NCBI GenBank assembly: GCA_049515555.1
Contig: JBEKTY010000060.1
Location: 1 to 64,000 of the forward strand
Source of the DNA: JBEKTY01 sp049515555
GTDB lineage: Bacteria; Planctomycetota; Planctomycetia; Pirellulales; Thermoguttaceae
Length of the DNA stretch: 64,000 nucleotides
Direction: 5' to 3'
Position numbers and translations under genes: made by a program. Numbering within the stretch: position 1 is the stretch's first letter; each line of letters opens with the position of its first letter. The notes under the pieces were generated by a model. That model ran no database searches, was not told the origin of the DNA, and worked only from the letters and a program-made list of their open reading frames with translations. Of this stretch, positions 52,801 through 61,607 are shown piece after piece.

Positions 52801-53782
52801 CGGGAAAAGCCTTGGCCACGTCGAACCGCACCAGCGAGCGGGCCGGAATGGTGAGGGTCTTCTCCTGGCTGACGACAGTGGCCGGATTCTCGATCCGGCC
52901 GGCGGAAGCGGCCTTGCCGTGCACAATCTTCACCACGGCCTTCACCGTAACGGGGGCAGCCGCGGGGTTGTGGATCGCCGAACGCAGGTTGATCTTCTCG
53001 TCGTGCAGGCCGGAGATCTCTTCGATTTGCACGTAGGGGCGGTCGGCGGTCAGAACCGCGCGAGGGAAACCGGCATGTTGCAGGTGACCCGTGGCGCTGG
53101 GCACGTCGAGCCACTGCCACTCGGGATTCTTCAGCGGCGCGGTCAGCAGGATCCCGACGGGATCGCCCGGCTTGTTGGGCGCCGGTAGTTGCAGGTCTTT
53201 CAGGTCCAGCGCCATCGCCATGTCCCACCACCGCCGGCCGTCGCGGTCGTACACGCGGTTGGCGATCCTGGGCGCGGGCCGCCAGTTGAACAGGTTCTGT
53301 CCGATCGACGGGTAGATCTTCATGTACTCGCCGCAGCCCACCGAGTTCACCACGAACTTCAGGAAACTGGAGGACTGGCCGGGCAACTTGTTGCGGTCGT
53401 GCAAGAACAGGCCGAACTCGTAGGAATCGTCGAAGACCACGCCGCTTGCGTACTTCTCGCGCTTGCTGCGGTAGAGCCGATGACCGGGTAGGATGTCGGA
53501 CCGCGCGGCGAGGTACAAATGACCGGCGTCCCAAGCAACCCAGAAACTGACCGGGCGGTCGCGGTAATCGAGCGAGCCGGTCCAGGCCACGCCCGTCACG
53601 CGGACCGCTTGTTGCCACTGGGGGGCATCGATATTGCCGTCGATCGCCGGGGCCTTGCCGGCATGCGGGATGTTGAATCGCGCGATCCGCTCTTCGGGAA
53701 AGCTGAAGTTGGCCTCCTGCGCCTGGGCAATGGTCGTCGCGATCAGGACAGCCGCCGTTAGGAGGTAGTGTACAGTCTTCAT
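49814..53782 (-). CDS. Very large secreted CBM9 plus DUF6067/GH123-like protein
   Basis: A 1322-residue exported protein (signal peptide YLLTAAVLIATTIAQA). Residues about 35-240 look like a CBM9-type module (KAPAIDGNIDAPQWQQAV, then FWVAWDAGHLYLAARS). Middle domains are beta-sandwiches with VLRPFEPLKV and GEVWNTLNGIGL, NLWLGTEHRGLLWAADSDRG, paralleling the neighbouring LamG protein. A barrel-like region follows (YMIYLQDRQVREGGCTHFYYD, shown here as two parts YMIYLQDRQ and GGCTHFYYD). It differs from its neighbour in N-terminal module and C-terminal tail. ATG 53782 has only a weak GGAAAG ribosome site. It is third in the run after the GH42-like and SGNH genes. Confidence 0.7.
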   Translation of the reverse strand: MKTVHYLLTAAVLIATTIAQAQEANFSFPEERIARFNIPHAGKAPAIDGNIDAPQWQQAVRVTGVAWTGSLDYRDRPVSFWVAWDAGHLYLAARSDILPGHRLYRSKREKYASGVVFDDSYEFGLFLHDRNKLPGQSSSFLKFVVNSVGCGEYMKIYPSIGQNLFNWRPAPRIANRVYDRDGRRWWDMAMALDLKDLQLPAPNKPGDPVGILLTAPLKNPEWQWLDVPSATGHLQHAGFPRAVLTADRPYVQIEEISGLHDEKINLRSAIHNPAAAPVTVKAVVKIVHGKAASAGRIENPATVVSQEKTLTIPARSLVRFDVAKAFPGLDYGPASRRTGISMYEYRVMPVQPAGTTPVFSHSLTFQGTDKGYLKAVPRTTVFEYEQDFNPVRGLLFLSADTLDAQVPPGTQPAAAEYAITRQGRPVIKGRLPHFTHAKYWGLIELPNLEAGTYKVALRLADAAGKTLASRSDIGFEKKDEPKVFAKWWNNRVGDTEKVLRPFEPLKVQPGRTSPTAVSCIGRLYELDGLGLPIRIDANGGPVLARPAQIVVDVGGKESVVRAAGPLKITDARPWRIEFEGPPSAAAGVRFQAKGSIEQDGLVDLAVTFSPEGAPVKLDQLRVEWPVDDALGLHMACIGQGGNYCARTIGRVPDGQGEVWNTLNGIGLTGSGMTAGSFTDNLWLGTEHRGLLWAADSDRGWDVDDRVPAHSLVRQGGAVVICNNIVGRSAGEDSVELGGPRTIRLGYNATPFRKFERGWRINQISAANGFSGGKYKVNWDTGQDYFSVLSPPFEDLKRWPAYFAYCKEEAAKRSVRGIYELAPRLQTYLTNQIALRGYMDKTIEPGIYGYFAGDWVPGGEALSKTYTDYMIYLQDRQVREGGCTHFYYDISFTGHFLARPAAGFGYVLPDGRIQPEGSDDNLRAWYKRTWAMIQENGLYPGGVSGHATNSISLKALPFADAILDSEYPMKDPIDVYPSDRMIALSCPHNFGVNISHLGFMNPAWAAMHDAGTGGAGGSIFWSGEFRHWGISREDVQFIPYWRNRRQVTECTKGLIVSLWKRPNSVAMAVMNHGPDPEGQEQTRPARIRLDLAALGVPNGLGGEQLRVGELLNDLPNPRYLGHLKWVQSLPRNPQGEPLGLPAIRPKLDARTGAIDGFDVPYHHVRYLVLSWDERPIADAAWKEAFPGRLRSAVLDWGIARASALAGPDLAGKVRCETAGVRVRAWTRPESVLLRISNAKDRPVVAAVVLDLDGLGIKVQKLWRDFTSIVALDDGAVQNLEEDAQPNDYRLGGNRSNVLYNGHTGRVWVRLNPGESRVVAIDRY

Positions 53783-53849
53783 GGTTCTTTCCAATCTCGG
53801 GATTCTTGGTTACCCACTGCCCGACCATCGTCAAACGCCACTGCGCCGA

Positions 53850-55049
53850 TCACTTGCCGCTCGGCGCGAAGAAGCCGACGAGCATTCGGGCCAAAATCTG
53901 CCGGCCGCGTTCGTTGGCATGTACGGGGTCGCGAAGGTAGTATTCGTAAGGCTTGCCGCAGTGGGCGATCGAGGTGTCCCAGATCGTGGCCATGTCGAAG
54001 TACTCGACGGCCTCTTCCGCCGCCATGTCCCGCAGACCCAGGCGGTAGGGCCCCAGCGCCGCCAGGCGTTTTCGCATTTCGTCGCCCTGTTTGCCGGGCT
54101 CGATCATCATCAACGGCCACGCCCGCGGATCGCCGTGCACGCCCAGCGGATCGCTCAGCACGAGAACCTCCGAGGAAATCTGCCGCCGTACCTGCTGGAT
54201 CACGGAGCGGATGGCTTCCACGTCGAAGCCGTTGGAAATGCCGCCGATCACCAGCAAATCGGGCTTGTGGCGGATGACGTACTGCTCGACGCGATTCTCC
54301 TGCCGATAGTACTGGCACCCCGTACCGCCGCGCACCGACGTGATGATCTCGATCCGGGCCTTGGGGTACAGGCGTTCCAAGAGCACGTCCCAGGCGGAGT
54401 TGCCCGTGTCGTTGACGATCGAGTCGCCCAGCATGACCACGCGGAGCGGCCGGCCCGCCCGCAGGGCGGTCATGGTCCGCGGCAGGCGCTCGCAGCGGTT
54501 AGCCGGAAGGGTGAACCGCAGCGGCGGCAGCTCTGCCAGGATGCGATCGGCCCAGAGTGCCGCTTCCGGTCGCGTCGCCGGCCGCACTTCCACGCGCGAC
54601 AGCGACAGCTCGTCGTCGGACGGTTCGAGCGGGTGAAACCAGAGCTGGCAGGTCGCCGCATCGTGGCGGGCGCGAAAGAAGAACTCCTGTTGAGTCCATT
54701 GTGCCGCAGCATCGAGGCCCGAGTAGTGGTCCGACGTGAGCGGCTGCCCGGCGGCATCGAAGAACACTGCCGCCCACATGCTCGGCGGCTGCCCCTTGGA
54801 ACGAACAGCCAGGCGGTAATACCGTGACGGCTGGACGGCGAATTTCGGGCTCTGCCAGCGCGGGCCGCGTGTGCGGATCTCGCCGCCGGTCCACGTGGCC
54901 GCCGTGCCCAGGGCCGATGGCGGCTCCACAGTCCAGCTCGCCGCCAGCGGGTTGGCCGCAAAATCCGCCGACCAAGGAGGCCTTGTATCGGACGCGGCCG
55001 AAGGCGCCGAGACGGCAACCAGCCCAATCGTCAGAATCCAGCCGTGCAT
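53850..55049 (-). CDS. Secreted SGNH/GDSL-family esterase
   Basis: A 399-residue exported protein. After a signal peptide (LTIGLVAVSAPSAA) comes a beta-sandwich carbohydrate-binding-like domain (about 25-165) and then an SGNH hydrolase: VVMLGDSIVND supplies the nucleophilic Ser, the Gly block is in GGTGCQYY, the Asn block in VIGGISNGFD, and the Asp/His pair in LRDPVHANERG. Such enzymes deacylate carbohydrates. The stop of the GH42-like gene is only 21 bases upstream, and GGAG lies 7 bases before ATG 55049. In this run it may remove O-acyl groups so the large hydrolases can act. The beta-domain assignment is less sure than the SGNH part. Confidence 0.8.
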   Translation of the reverse strand: MHGWILTIGLVAVSAPSAASDTRPPWSADFAANPLAASWTVEPPSALGTAATWTGGEIRTRGPRWQSPKFAVQPSRYYRLAVRSKGQPPSMWAAVFFDAAGQPLTSDHYSGLDAAAQWTQQEFFFRARHDAATCQLWFHPLEPSDDELSLSRVEVRPATRPEAALWADRILAELPPLRFTLPANRCERLPRTMTALRAGRPLRVVMLGDSIVNDTGNSAWDVLLERLYPKARIEIITSVRGGTGCQYYRQENRVEQYVIRHKPDLLVIGGISNGFDVEAIRSVIQQVRRQISSEVLVLSDPLGVHGDPRAWPLMMIEPGKQGDEMRKRLAALGPYRLGLRDMAAEEAVEYFDMATIWDTSIAHCGKPYEYYLRDPVHANERGRQILARMLVGFFAPSGK

Positions 55050-55070
55050 GTAATGTCTCCGCGAAGGCGA

Positions 55071-58000
55071 TTAGGGATAGACGCCGGTGTCGTAGAACTC
55101 CAGCGATGCCTCCTGGATCGTGATCTTGTCGTGAAATACCACGATCAGCTCGTTGGCCTGGCCGAAGCGGACCCAAGGCGTAACGTTGAGATCGACGCGA
55201 TTGTAGATGTTCGTGAAACCCGACAGCCAGTGCCCGTTGACGATCACCGCGTCCACGCCGGCCTGGACGTGGACCACGACGGCGCGGGCCGACTGCCGGG
55301 CGTCGATGTTCACCATGGTGCGGGCGGCGCCCCCGTTGGGCGTCGTCAGCGGCAAGGCCGACGCCGCGCCGTACTCCAGTCGATCCGCCGCGCAGGACCA
55401 GTTGTCGCCGATGGGCTGCTGGGCCACGGGATCGGGCCGGTATGAAATGAAGATCGGCGCCGGTGTTCCCGCCGGGATCGTCGAGCCCCACATTTCGATC
55501 GTCAGGCAGTGCGTGCTGCCGGGTTTCAGCACTCCGCCCAGATCATCGTCGGTGGCCGTGACGCGAAGCGGTTTCCCGTCCAGGTAACGCCGCCAGCCCC
55601 CCAACACGTCGCTGTGGGTGAACATAAGCACGCGTCCGCGGTCCCAATCCTGCGGCACGCGGAAGGTCTTGCGGAAGACGACGTGATGGGCCTCGGTGTT
55701 GTCGGGCAGATTGAAGATGCCGATCCGCATCCGCTGCCACGCCGAGTCGTCCAGCTTGGGGTCGGCCAGCGCGGCGTCCTCCGGCGGCGCCGCCGCGCCC
55801 CCGCCGGCCAGAATCTTGTAGGCCCAGTCGTCGGTCAGATCGAGGCTGAGCTTCGACCGGTAGGGCGGCAGGGGCTGCCCGAGATCGGCCACGCCGCTCC
55901 ACCAACTGCGCTGCAGCGCGAACCAATCGGCGGGCGCCTGGCCTATCCGGCCGCGGGGGCTGAGGAAGGCGCGGGTTTGCCACGACTGAAAGGCCAGACG
56001 CGACAATCTCGCGCCCCGGGCGTCGGACTCGACGGGCATAAGCTGGCCCGTGTTCACCTCGCGGCAACCGGCCGGCCGGTACCCCTCGCGGAAGGCGAAC
56101 GTGGCGGTGGCCGGCTCGCCCTTGGTGTTCCACATGACCCAGATATCGTACAGCCCGTTGTTGCTGACGAAATGCCTCGTCGTGATCGTTCTGTCGCTGC
56201 TTTCGATGGGTACCTTCTTCAGTTTGAGCCACTGGAGAATCTGGCCCGGGAGCACCGCCGAATTCGAGCCCAGGTTGAAGACCCGGCCCCGGCCGAGCGT
56301 GCGAACCCCGGCGGCGACGGAGCCGTCGTCCCACAGCAGGAGATCTTCGCAGGCCGGATCGGTTCGTTTCAGGGAAAGCCCCGCGCTGTGTTCGGCGTAG
56401 CGCCATTGGGGCACGTCGTCATGAAAAACCTTCTGGCCCGGCGCCGGGTGCAGCCTGCGGCCCGGCAGGCCGTCGCCGTTGGGTGAGAGTTTATCGACGC
56501 CGGTGATCGTATACCCGGTGAGCTTGCAGATGGGCCACGCATCCTGGACGGCCGAAGTGTGCCGGCCGGTCTGGTGATAGGTGATGAACACTCCGCCGCG
56601 GCGCACCCATTTCTCGATCTCGTCTACGACCTCGGGGTCCAGGATGGTGGTGTTGCCGTCGAGAACGACCCGGAACTTGTCGGCCTTGCCCCGCGTGAAA
56701 TCCTGCTCGAGGACCCCGCCGCGGGGATAATCCGGCACCAGGTTCGAGATCCATTCCCAGAACCGGTTGCGTTGGATCAGGTCGGGCCGCGTCTCGCTGC
56801 TGTTCCATGGAAAACCGCACAGCCGAAGATTGCGGTCGCTGTTCATCACCGCCAGCTCCGCCGGCGGAACGTGATACTTGCCGATCAGGTGCCAGAGGTT
56901 GAGCGTCTTGCAGAAGTAATCCTTCACGGCGGGCTTCCACAGGATGTCGCCGATATGCTGGAAGTAGTCGATGCCTTGCGTGCCCTCGGTGCTCCAGCGG
57001 CCCATGAAGCGCTTGAAATCGTCCAGATCCACCGCGCCGCTGCCCGGCTCGCAATCGCTGGGCAGCCCCATGCTCTGGGTCATGACGGGATGCATGTCTC
57101 CCCAGGAGCCGGCCATGCCGCCCGTGTCGTGGAAGATTCCGCCGAAATCTTCGGCGACTTCCTTGATGGGACCCATGTAGGCGTCGGGCGACATGAGCGT
57201 GATGGGGCGGTCGGGATCGACCTGCCGGATCATCTGTGCGCCGCGGCGCACCGCCTGGCCGCGCGACCAGGAGGTCCAGTCGGAGAAGTCGGCCCACATC
57301 GCATTCAGCCGCGTCCCCAAGGCGGGATAAACGCGGGGCGCTTCGCCGGAAAGATAAACGCGGTAATCGAAAAGCGCCTGCGGCAGGCAGACCGTGATCA
57401 CGTTCTCGCCGTCGGTCAACGCCGAGGTCACCTCCGGCATGGCCCAGTGCGATTCGGTGCGAAAGGGGGGATCTTCCGCGATCGCCTGGCCGTTGACGAA
57501 CACCAGCACGCTGCTAGCCGGCCCATCGCCGCGCGTGTCGTTCAGGTCCAGCAGGTAGAGCCAGACGCGCCGGTGCGCCGCCCGCCAGGCAGGATCGATC
57601 TTGATCCGCCGGCGGAAAACGGCCGGCTTGCGCGGCAGGGCCCGCACGATGGCATGGCCCGGCGCCGGGACGCTCCGCCATGCCGCATCGTCCAGATCGG
57701 TCCTGGCCGACCGGGCGTCGTAGGCAGCGTCGTAGCTGATCTTCCAGATGCCCGTCAGATCGATGGCCGTCGAGTTCCAGCCCAGAAAGGTGGCGAATTC
57801 TGGAAACGGCACGTCCTCCCATTTCTGGAAGGCCCCCGGCTGCTCGTAACGCATCGCCGCCGCCTGCGGCGTCGGGTACCTAGTCTTCAAAAAGCGATAG
57901 AAATTCAGTCGCGTGTTGGGACCATGGTCGTCGAGCACGTCGCAAACGCCGTGACACATTTCTTCGTGCGGCTCGAGCCAGTTGACCACGGTGTCTTCGC

Positions 58001-59021
58001 GGTTGAGCTCGCGCACCAGCGGTTGGATCTGCGCCAGCGCCACGTCCTGCACCGCATCGGAGCTCCACGCCACGGTGCTGCCGATGCCGAAATTGATCGC
58101 GCCGTACCACCCCCCCAAGTACTGCTCCGCGTTGGGCGTCATGTCGTTGGGGTAACGGTTGGCCAGGCTGACGTTGTTGGCCTCCAGGCCGATGTTCACG
58201 CCCATGGGCAATTTCAGTTGGCGGGCCGCCTTGAACACCCAGTCTCGGGAATTGAAATCGAGGATGCCGTCGGCCGAAGGCGCGCCGTAGGGCGTATTCC
58301 ACACGACCAGCCCGACGTCGCCCGACTTCTTCGCGAAGGCGAAATCCTGACGCGGGTCGTAAGTAGCCACCTCGTGACGATCGGCGTCCTGCGGTTTGAC
58401 GAAAGGACCGTAATAGAACCGGAAGCCATACTTGTCCCAACGGTCGAGGAACATCGGAACGCTCACTTCCGGCGTCGACACTACCGGATCAGCGCCGGCT
58501 GGTACGTTCTGCTCAAGCAGTTGTTGCAAGCCTGCGACGGTGGGCGCGGCCAGGATCCACACCGTCGTGGCGGCCCTGGCCGCAACGACGAACCCCTGGT
58601 CCTTGACTGCGTAGACCGACAAGCGAGTTCCGCCGGATGGGGACGGCTCGGCCCGCCGCGGCCCTGCGCTCCACTCGGTTCGTTCGACGCCGGGCAGCAG
58701 TTGCAGATCGGAAAGATACTTCGCCTGGACGAGTTTCGCCTTCTCCTGGTCCGCGCAGACGATCCGCAGCGCGCCGGCCGGTTGACCGTCGAGCTGCGCG
58801 GCGGTGAAGGTTCCCGCCACGACGCCATAGCCCCGCAATTTTACCGGCGCATACGCGGCGGAGTGCGGCGCTGGAGGCGGGGCCGCAGCCACAGGTCCGC
58901 CGCCCGACACGAAACCATAGCCCGCCAATTCCACAAGCAAAGTGCATACGGCCAGTAGACCATGCGCCACGGCTCGCCGGCCGCCAGGGCGTTGAGATTG
59001 GGTGGTCGTCGTCATGCTCAT
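55071..59021 (-). CDS. Very large secreted glycoside-hydrolase-like protein, GH42-like core
   Basis: A 1316-residue exported protein. A membrane-like leader (LLAVCTLLVELAGYGFV) is followed by a Gly/Pro/Ala stretch, then a barrel region with NIGLEANNVSLAN and WLEPHEEMCHG, where the glutamates could be catalytic as in GH42-type enzymes. Next comes an inserted GH2-type jelly-roll (about 430-560), a barrel continuation (ITLMSPDAYMG), a GATase-like trimerisation-type domain (GGVFITYHQTGRHTSA) and two C-terminal jelly-rolls (LTDDWAYKILAGG; FRVPQDWDRGRVLMF). ATG 59021 or 59015 are both possible. It opens the minus-strand run. Family placement is tentative because the domains are interleaved unusually. 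Confidence 0.65.
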   Translation of the reverse strand: MSMTTTTQSQRPGGRRAVAHGLLAVCTLLVELAGYGFVSGGGPVAAAPPPAPHSAAYAPVKLRGYGVVAGTFTAAQLDGQPAGALRIVCADQEKAKLVQAKYLSDLQLLPGVERTEWSAGPRRAEPSPSGGTRLSVYAVKDQGFVVAARAATTVWILAAPTVAGLQQLLEQNVPAGADPVVSTPEVSVPMFLDRWDKYGFRFYYGPFVKPQDADRHEVATYDPRQDFAFAKKSGDVGLVVWNTPYGAPSADGILDFNSRDWVFKAARQLKLPMGVNIGLEANNVSLANRYPNDMTPNAEQYLGGWYGAINFGIGSTVAWSSDAVQDVALAQIQPLVRELNREDTVVNWLEPHEEMCHGVCDVLDDHGPNTRLNFYRFLKTRYPTPQAAAMRYEQPGAFQKWEDVPFPEFATFLGWNSTAIDLTGIWKISYDAAYDARSARTDLDDAAWRSVPAPGHAIVRALPRKPAVFRRRIKIDPAWRAAHRRVWLYLLDLNDTRGDGPASSVLVFVNGQAIAEDPPFRTESHWAMPEVTSALTDGENVITVCLPQALFDYRVYLSGEAPRVYPALGTRLNAMWADFSDWTSWSRGQAVRRGAQMIRQVDPDRPITLMSPDAYMGPIKEVAEDFGGIFHDTGGMAGSWGDMHPVMTQSMGLPSDCEPGSGAVDLDDFKRFMGRWSTEGTQGIDYFQHIGDILWKPAVKDYFCKTLNLWHLIGKYHVPPAELAVMNSDRNLRLCGFPWNSSETRPDLIQRNRFWEWISNLVPDYPRGGVLEQDFTRGKADKFRVVLDGNTTILDPEVVDEIEKWVRRGGVFITYHQTGRHTSAVQDAWPICKLTGYTITGVDKLSPNGDGLPGRRLHPAPGQKVFHDDVPQWRYAEHSAGLSLKRTDPACEDLLLWDDGSVAAGVRTLGRGRVFNLGSNSAVLPGQILQWLKLKKVPIESSDRTITTRHFVSNNGLYDIWVMWNTKGEPATATFAFREGYRPAGCREVNTGQLMPVESDARGARLSRLAFQSWQTRAFLSPRGRIGQAPADWFALQRSWWSGVADLGQPLPPYRSKLSLDLTDDWAYKILAGGGAAAPPEDAALADPKLDDSAWQRMRIGIFNLPDNTEAHHVVFRKTFRVPQDWDRGRVLMFTHSDVLGGWRRYLDGKPLRVTATDDDLGGVLKPGSTHCLTIEMWGSTIPAGTPAPIFISYRPDPVAQQPIGDNWSCAADRLEYGAASALPLTTPNGGAARTMVNIDARQSARAVVVHVQAGVDAVIVNGHWLSGFTNIYNRVDLNVTPWVRFGQANELIVVFHDKITIQEASLEFYDTGVYP

Positions 59022-59242
59022 CTTCTCTTCCTATAACCGGCCGTTGTCCTCGGGAATCCGCCGGGCTGCGATCCGGGCGGCAACAATCCCTCCATGCTAA
59101 CATCGCGGTGCGCGAAGTGTTAGTAGGAACTCAAAGAGGGGGGCCTTCGAAGTCATGCCGAAGTGATTTGTCGACGGGGCAAGTGGAATCTGCCGCGGCT
59201 TCTCGTTAACATGTAGGGAATTGTTAACGCTTCGGCGCCAAG

Positions 59243-59319
59243 GTAGCAGGCACACTCCGTGTGCCGTCCGCCGCGCCTATATTCGCTTCAGCGGACGGCA
59301 CACGGAGTGTGCCTGCTAC
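59243..59319. repeat. Palindromic element family A, copy at 59.2 kb
   Basis: Perfect 28-base arms at 59243-59270 and 59292-59319. It lies in the 331-base divergent spacer 59022-59352 between the GH42-like gene and the propeller-like gene, 34 bases before the latter's start. Apart from it, that spacer shows no recognisable feature. Confidence 0.95.
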
Positions 59320-59352
59320 ATTCCAACACTTGCACTACCTCGGAGAAAAGCC

Positions 59353-61407
59353 ATGCCCAGCCAGCACGATCGGACCGGAAGATTCCTCGCGGTGGTGGCT
59401 TGTCTGGGCCTTGGCCTTGCCGTCCTCGGCCTGACTGACCGGGCAGGGGCCGAACCGGGCGGGGGCCCGACGCCGGCCCTGCCCTTCAGGCTCACCGTCA
59501 CGCCCGAGAAGCTGGAATCGCTGCCCGACTACATGGGTCCCAAGAACCCGGTCGATATGGACTTCCCCTACTGCCCGGTGATGATCGACGGCGAGTACTG
59601 GATCATCTACAAGAACGGATATAATCGCCCCGTGTTCCGTTTCAAGGGCACGAACATCGAGAACGCGACTCGCCAGGCCGACGGCTCGGCCAGCTTTCCG
59701 TTGCGGGCCCCGTATATCCTCGGCGGCGTCTGGTACGACGAGGCCCAGAAGCGGCTGTACGCCCCCATGCATTGCGAACAGGAGGGTTATGCCGGCATGG
59801 TGCTGCGGGAAATCCACCTGGCCAGCAGCACCGACAAGGGCCTGACCTGGAAGTACGAAGGCCGGCTGCTGACCCGCGACGATCCGCCCGGTGCACGCAA
59901 GGGGCCGGACTTCTCCGGGCTGGCCTGGGACGGGGGCGACGGCGATCACGTCATCTACGTAGACAAGGAAGGCGGATACATCTACCTGTTCACGAACCAC
60001 TACACGTGGCCAAAGACCGGCTCGCCCGCCGCCGCGTTTCTCCGCCACCGCGTCGCGCGGTGCGCGATCGCCGACAAGATGGCCCCCGGCACTTGGCAGA
60101 AGTTCTACAACGCCCAGTGGTCCCAACCGGGCGTGGGAGGAAAAGCCTCGTACGTCAACGGCTACTGCGTAATGTATGACACGTATCTCAAGAAGTACCT
60201 CTCCTTCAATTACATAAGCGGCCTGTCGATGTGCGACGACCTGGCGAAGCAGGACTGGGGACCTTCCTGCTACCTCGGCCCATCCTGGTGCAGCGACACT
60301 CTGGTCGGTACTTGGGCGACCAATGAGGCCAAGACCGATACCCATTTGGGCGGCAGGACGCTGCTGGTCTACGCTTTCTGGCAGAACAAGCCGGGCCGGC
60401 GATTCCGGGTCGAGCTGGGGCCGGGCCGGACGGCCGTGGACGGGTTCGTCTCGCCCTCGGTGTACCTGATCACCCCCAGCCAAGCGCCTTGGGCCGTGAC
60501 CGCCGAGCCCGGACCCCTTTACGGCTATACGCCGCTCTTCGAATCGGCGGACCCGATTGAAAGCCGCCGCACGCGGCGGGTATCGAGCACCAGTACCGAG
60601 ATGTCCTACAAGGGCCAATGGACCGACGAGCCGAACAAGGGCTACTACGATGGCCAGGCGAGAGTCGGCGCCGCGGCCCGCGATAGCGTTGCGATGGCCT
60701 TCCAAGGCGCGGACATCTATTGGCGGGCCGTGAGGGGACCGGACTGCGGCAAGGCCGACGTCTTCCTCGACGGCGCCCTGCAAAAGACCGTCGACTGCTA
60801 TGCCAATGTTTCCACCACCTACCAGTTCGGATTCATCAAGACCGGGCTGGACGCGACGGCGCCGCACACGATCAAGGTCGTCGTGCGCGGCGACAAGAAC
60901 CCTGCCTCGAAGGGCGCGGCGATCAAACACATGCTCTTCGAATATGCCGCGGAAAGCTACCGGGCCTCAGACGGGTATTCCAGCCTCCCGGGCAAGAACC
61001 AGTGGCACAACCAGGAGCGCATCGGCGGAGCCTGTCGCGACATGACCTTCAGGGATCCGAATTGGAAGGGCGACGACACGTGCGAGATCGGCTACTTTCA
61101 GATGACGCCCGGCGTGGGCGATGCGGTCCGCAAATGGGTCGCGCCGCACGCCGGCACGGTCCGCGTCGAGGGCCGGGTCTCCCTGGCAAACCAGGGCGGC
61201 GCGGGAGTCAAAGTGGCGATCCTCCGCGGCACTGAAGAGATCTGGCCGACGCGAACCGTGAAAGAGAAGTCCATTGTGCACGACCTGACCGCCGGCGTCG
61301 CCGCCGGCCAGAGCATCTGCTTTGTCGTCAGCAAGCGCGCCGCCGCCGGGGACCGCGCTGTCTGGGATCCCGTGGTGACCTACGTGCGCGGGGAGGCGAG
61401 GAATTGA
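59353..61407 (+). CDS. Secreted propeller-like protein with beta-sandwich module
   Basis: A 684-residue exported protein (signal peptide FLAVVACLGLGLAVLGL). Residues about 50-400 have strand repeats of propeller type (GEYWIIYKNGYNRPVFRF, STDKGLTWKYEGRL, GGYIYLFTNHYTW). Residues about 416-535 are a galactose-binding-like beta-sandwich (MAFQGADIYWRAV, HTIKVVVRGDKN), and the last 130 residues another (VRVEGRVSLANQGG). The front resembles the gene at 25956-27929, where the C-terminal modules are CBM6 and discoidin instead. ATG 59353 has GGAG 8 bases upstream. A sialidase-like hydrolase or a glycan-binding protein are both possible. Confidence 0.65.
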   Translation: MPSQHDRTGRFLAVVACLGLGLAVLGLTDRAGAEPGGGPTPALPFRLTVTPEKLESLPDYMGPKNPVDMDFPYCPVMIDGEYWIIYKNGYNRPVFRFKGTNIENATRQADGSASFPLRAPYILGGVWYDEAQKRLYAPMHCEQEGYAGMVLREIHLASSTDKGLTWKYEGRLLTRDDPPGARKGPDFSGLAWDGGDGDHVIYVDKEGGYIYLFTNHYTWPKTGSPAAAFLRHRVARCAIADKMAPGTWQKFYNAQWSQPGVGGKASYVNGYCVMYDTYLKKYLSFNYISGLSMCDDLAKQDWGPSCYLGPSWCSDTLVGTWATNEAKTDTHLGGRTLLVYAFWQNKPGRRFRVELGPGRTAVDGFVSPSVYLITPSQAPWAVTAEPGPLYGYTPLFESADPIESRRTRRVSSTSTEMSYKGQWTDEPNKGYYDGQARVGAAARDSVAMAFQGADIYWRAVRGPDCGKADVFLDGALQKTVDCYANVSTTYQFGFIKTGLDATAPHTIKVVVRGDKNPASKGAAIKHMLFEYAAESYRASDGYSSLPGKNQWHNQERIGGACRDMTFRDPNWKGDDTCEIGYFQMTPGVGDAVRKWVAPHAGTVRVEGRVSLANQGGAGVKVAILRGTEEIWPTRTVKEKSIVHDLTAGVAAGQSICFVVSKRAAAGDRAVWDPVVTYVRGEARN

Positions 61408-61467
61408 CAAAGCCGTGGCGTGCCGCGGCCCTTTTTAGCCCTGCGCTCTTGCACATTGCGGATACCC

Positions 61468-61588
61468 GGTCCCCTCTCCATCCGGGAGAGGGTTAGGGTG
61501 AGGGAAGTTGGTGATGATTCTGCCTATACAGTTTTCGTGACCAACGCGGGTTCCCCTCACCCCGGCCCTCTCCCGGGAGAGGGGGACC
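61468..61588. repeat. Inverted repeat rich in GGGAGAGGG
   Basis: GGTCCCCTCTCCATCCGGGA... at 61468 pairs with the complement ending GGGGGACC at 61588; arms are about 38 bases with a few mismatches, loop about 45. It lies between the convergent propeller-like gene (ending 61407) and ThuA gene (ending 61608) and could terminate both. Confidence 0.8.
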
Positions 61589-61607
61589 GCTTAGGGTCGC
61601 ACGCCGG

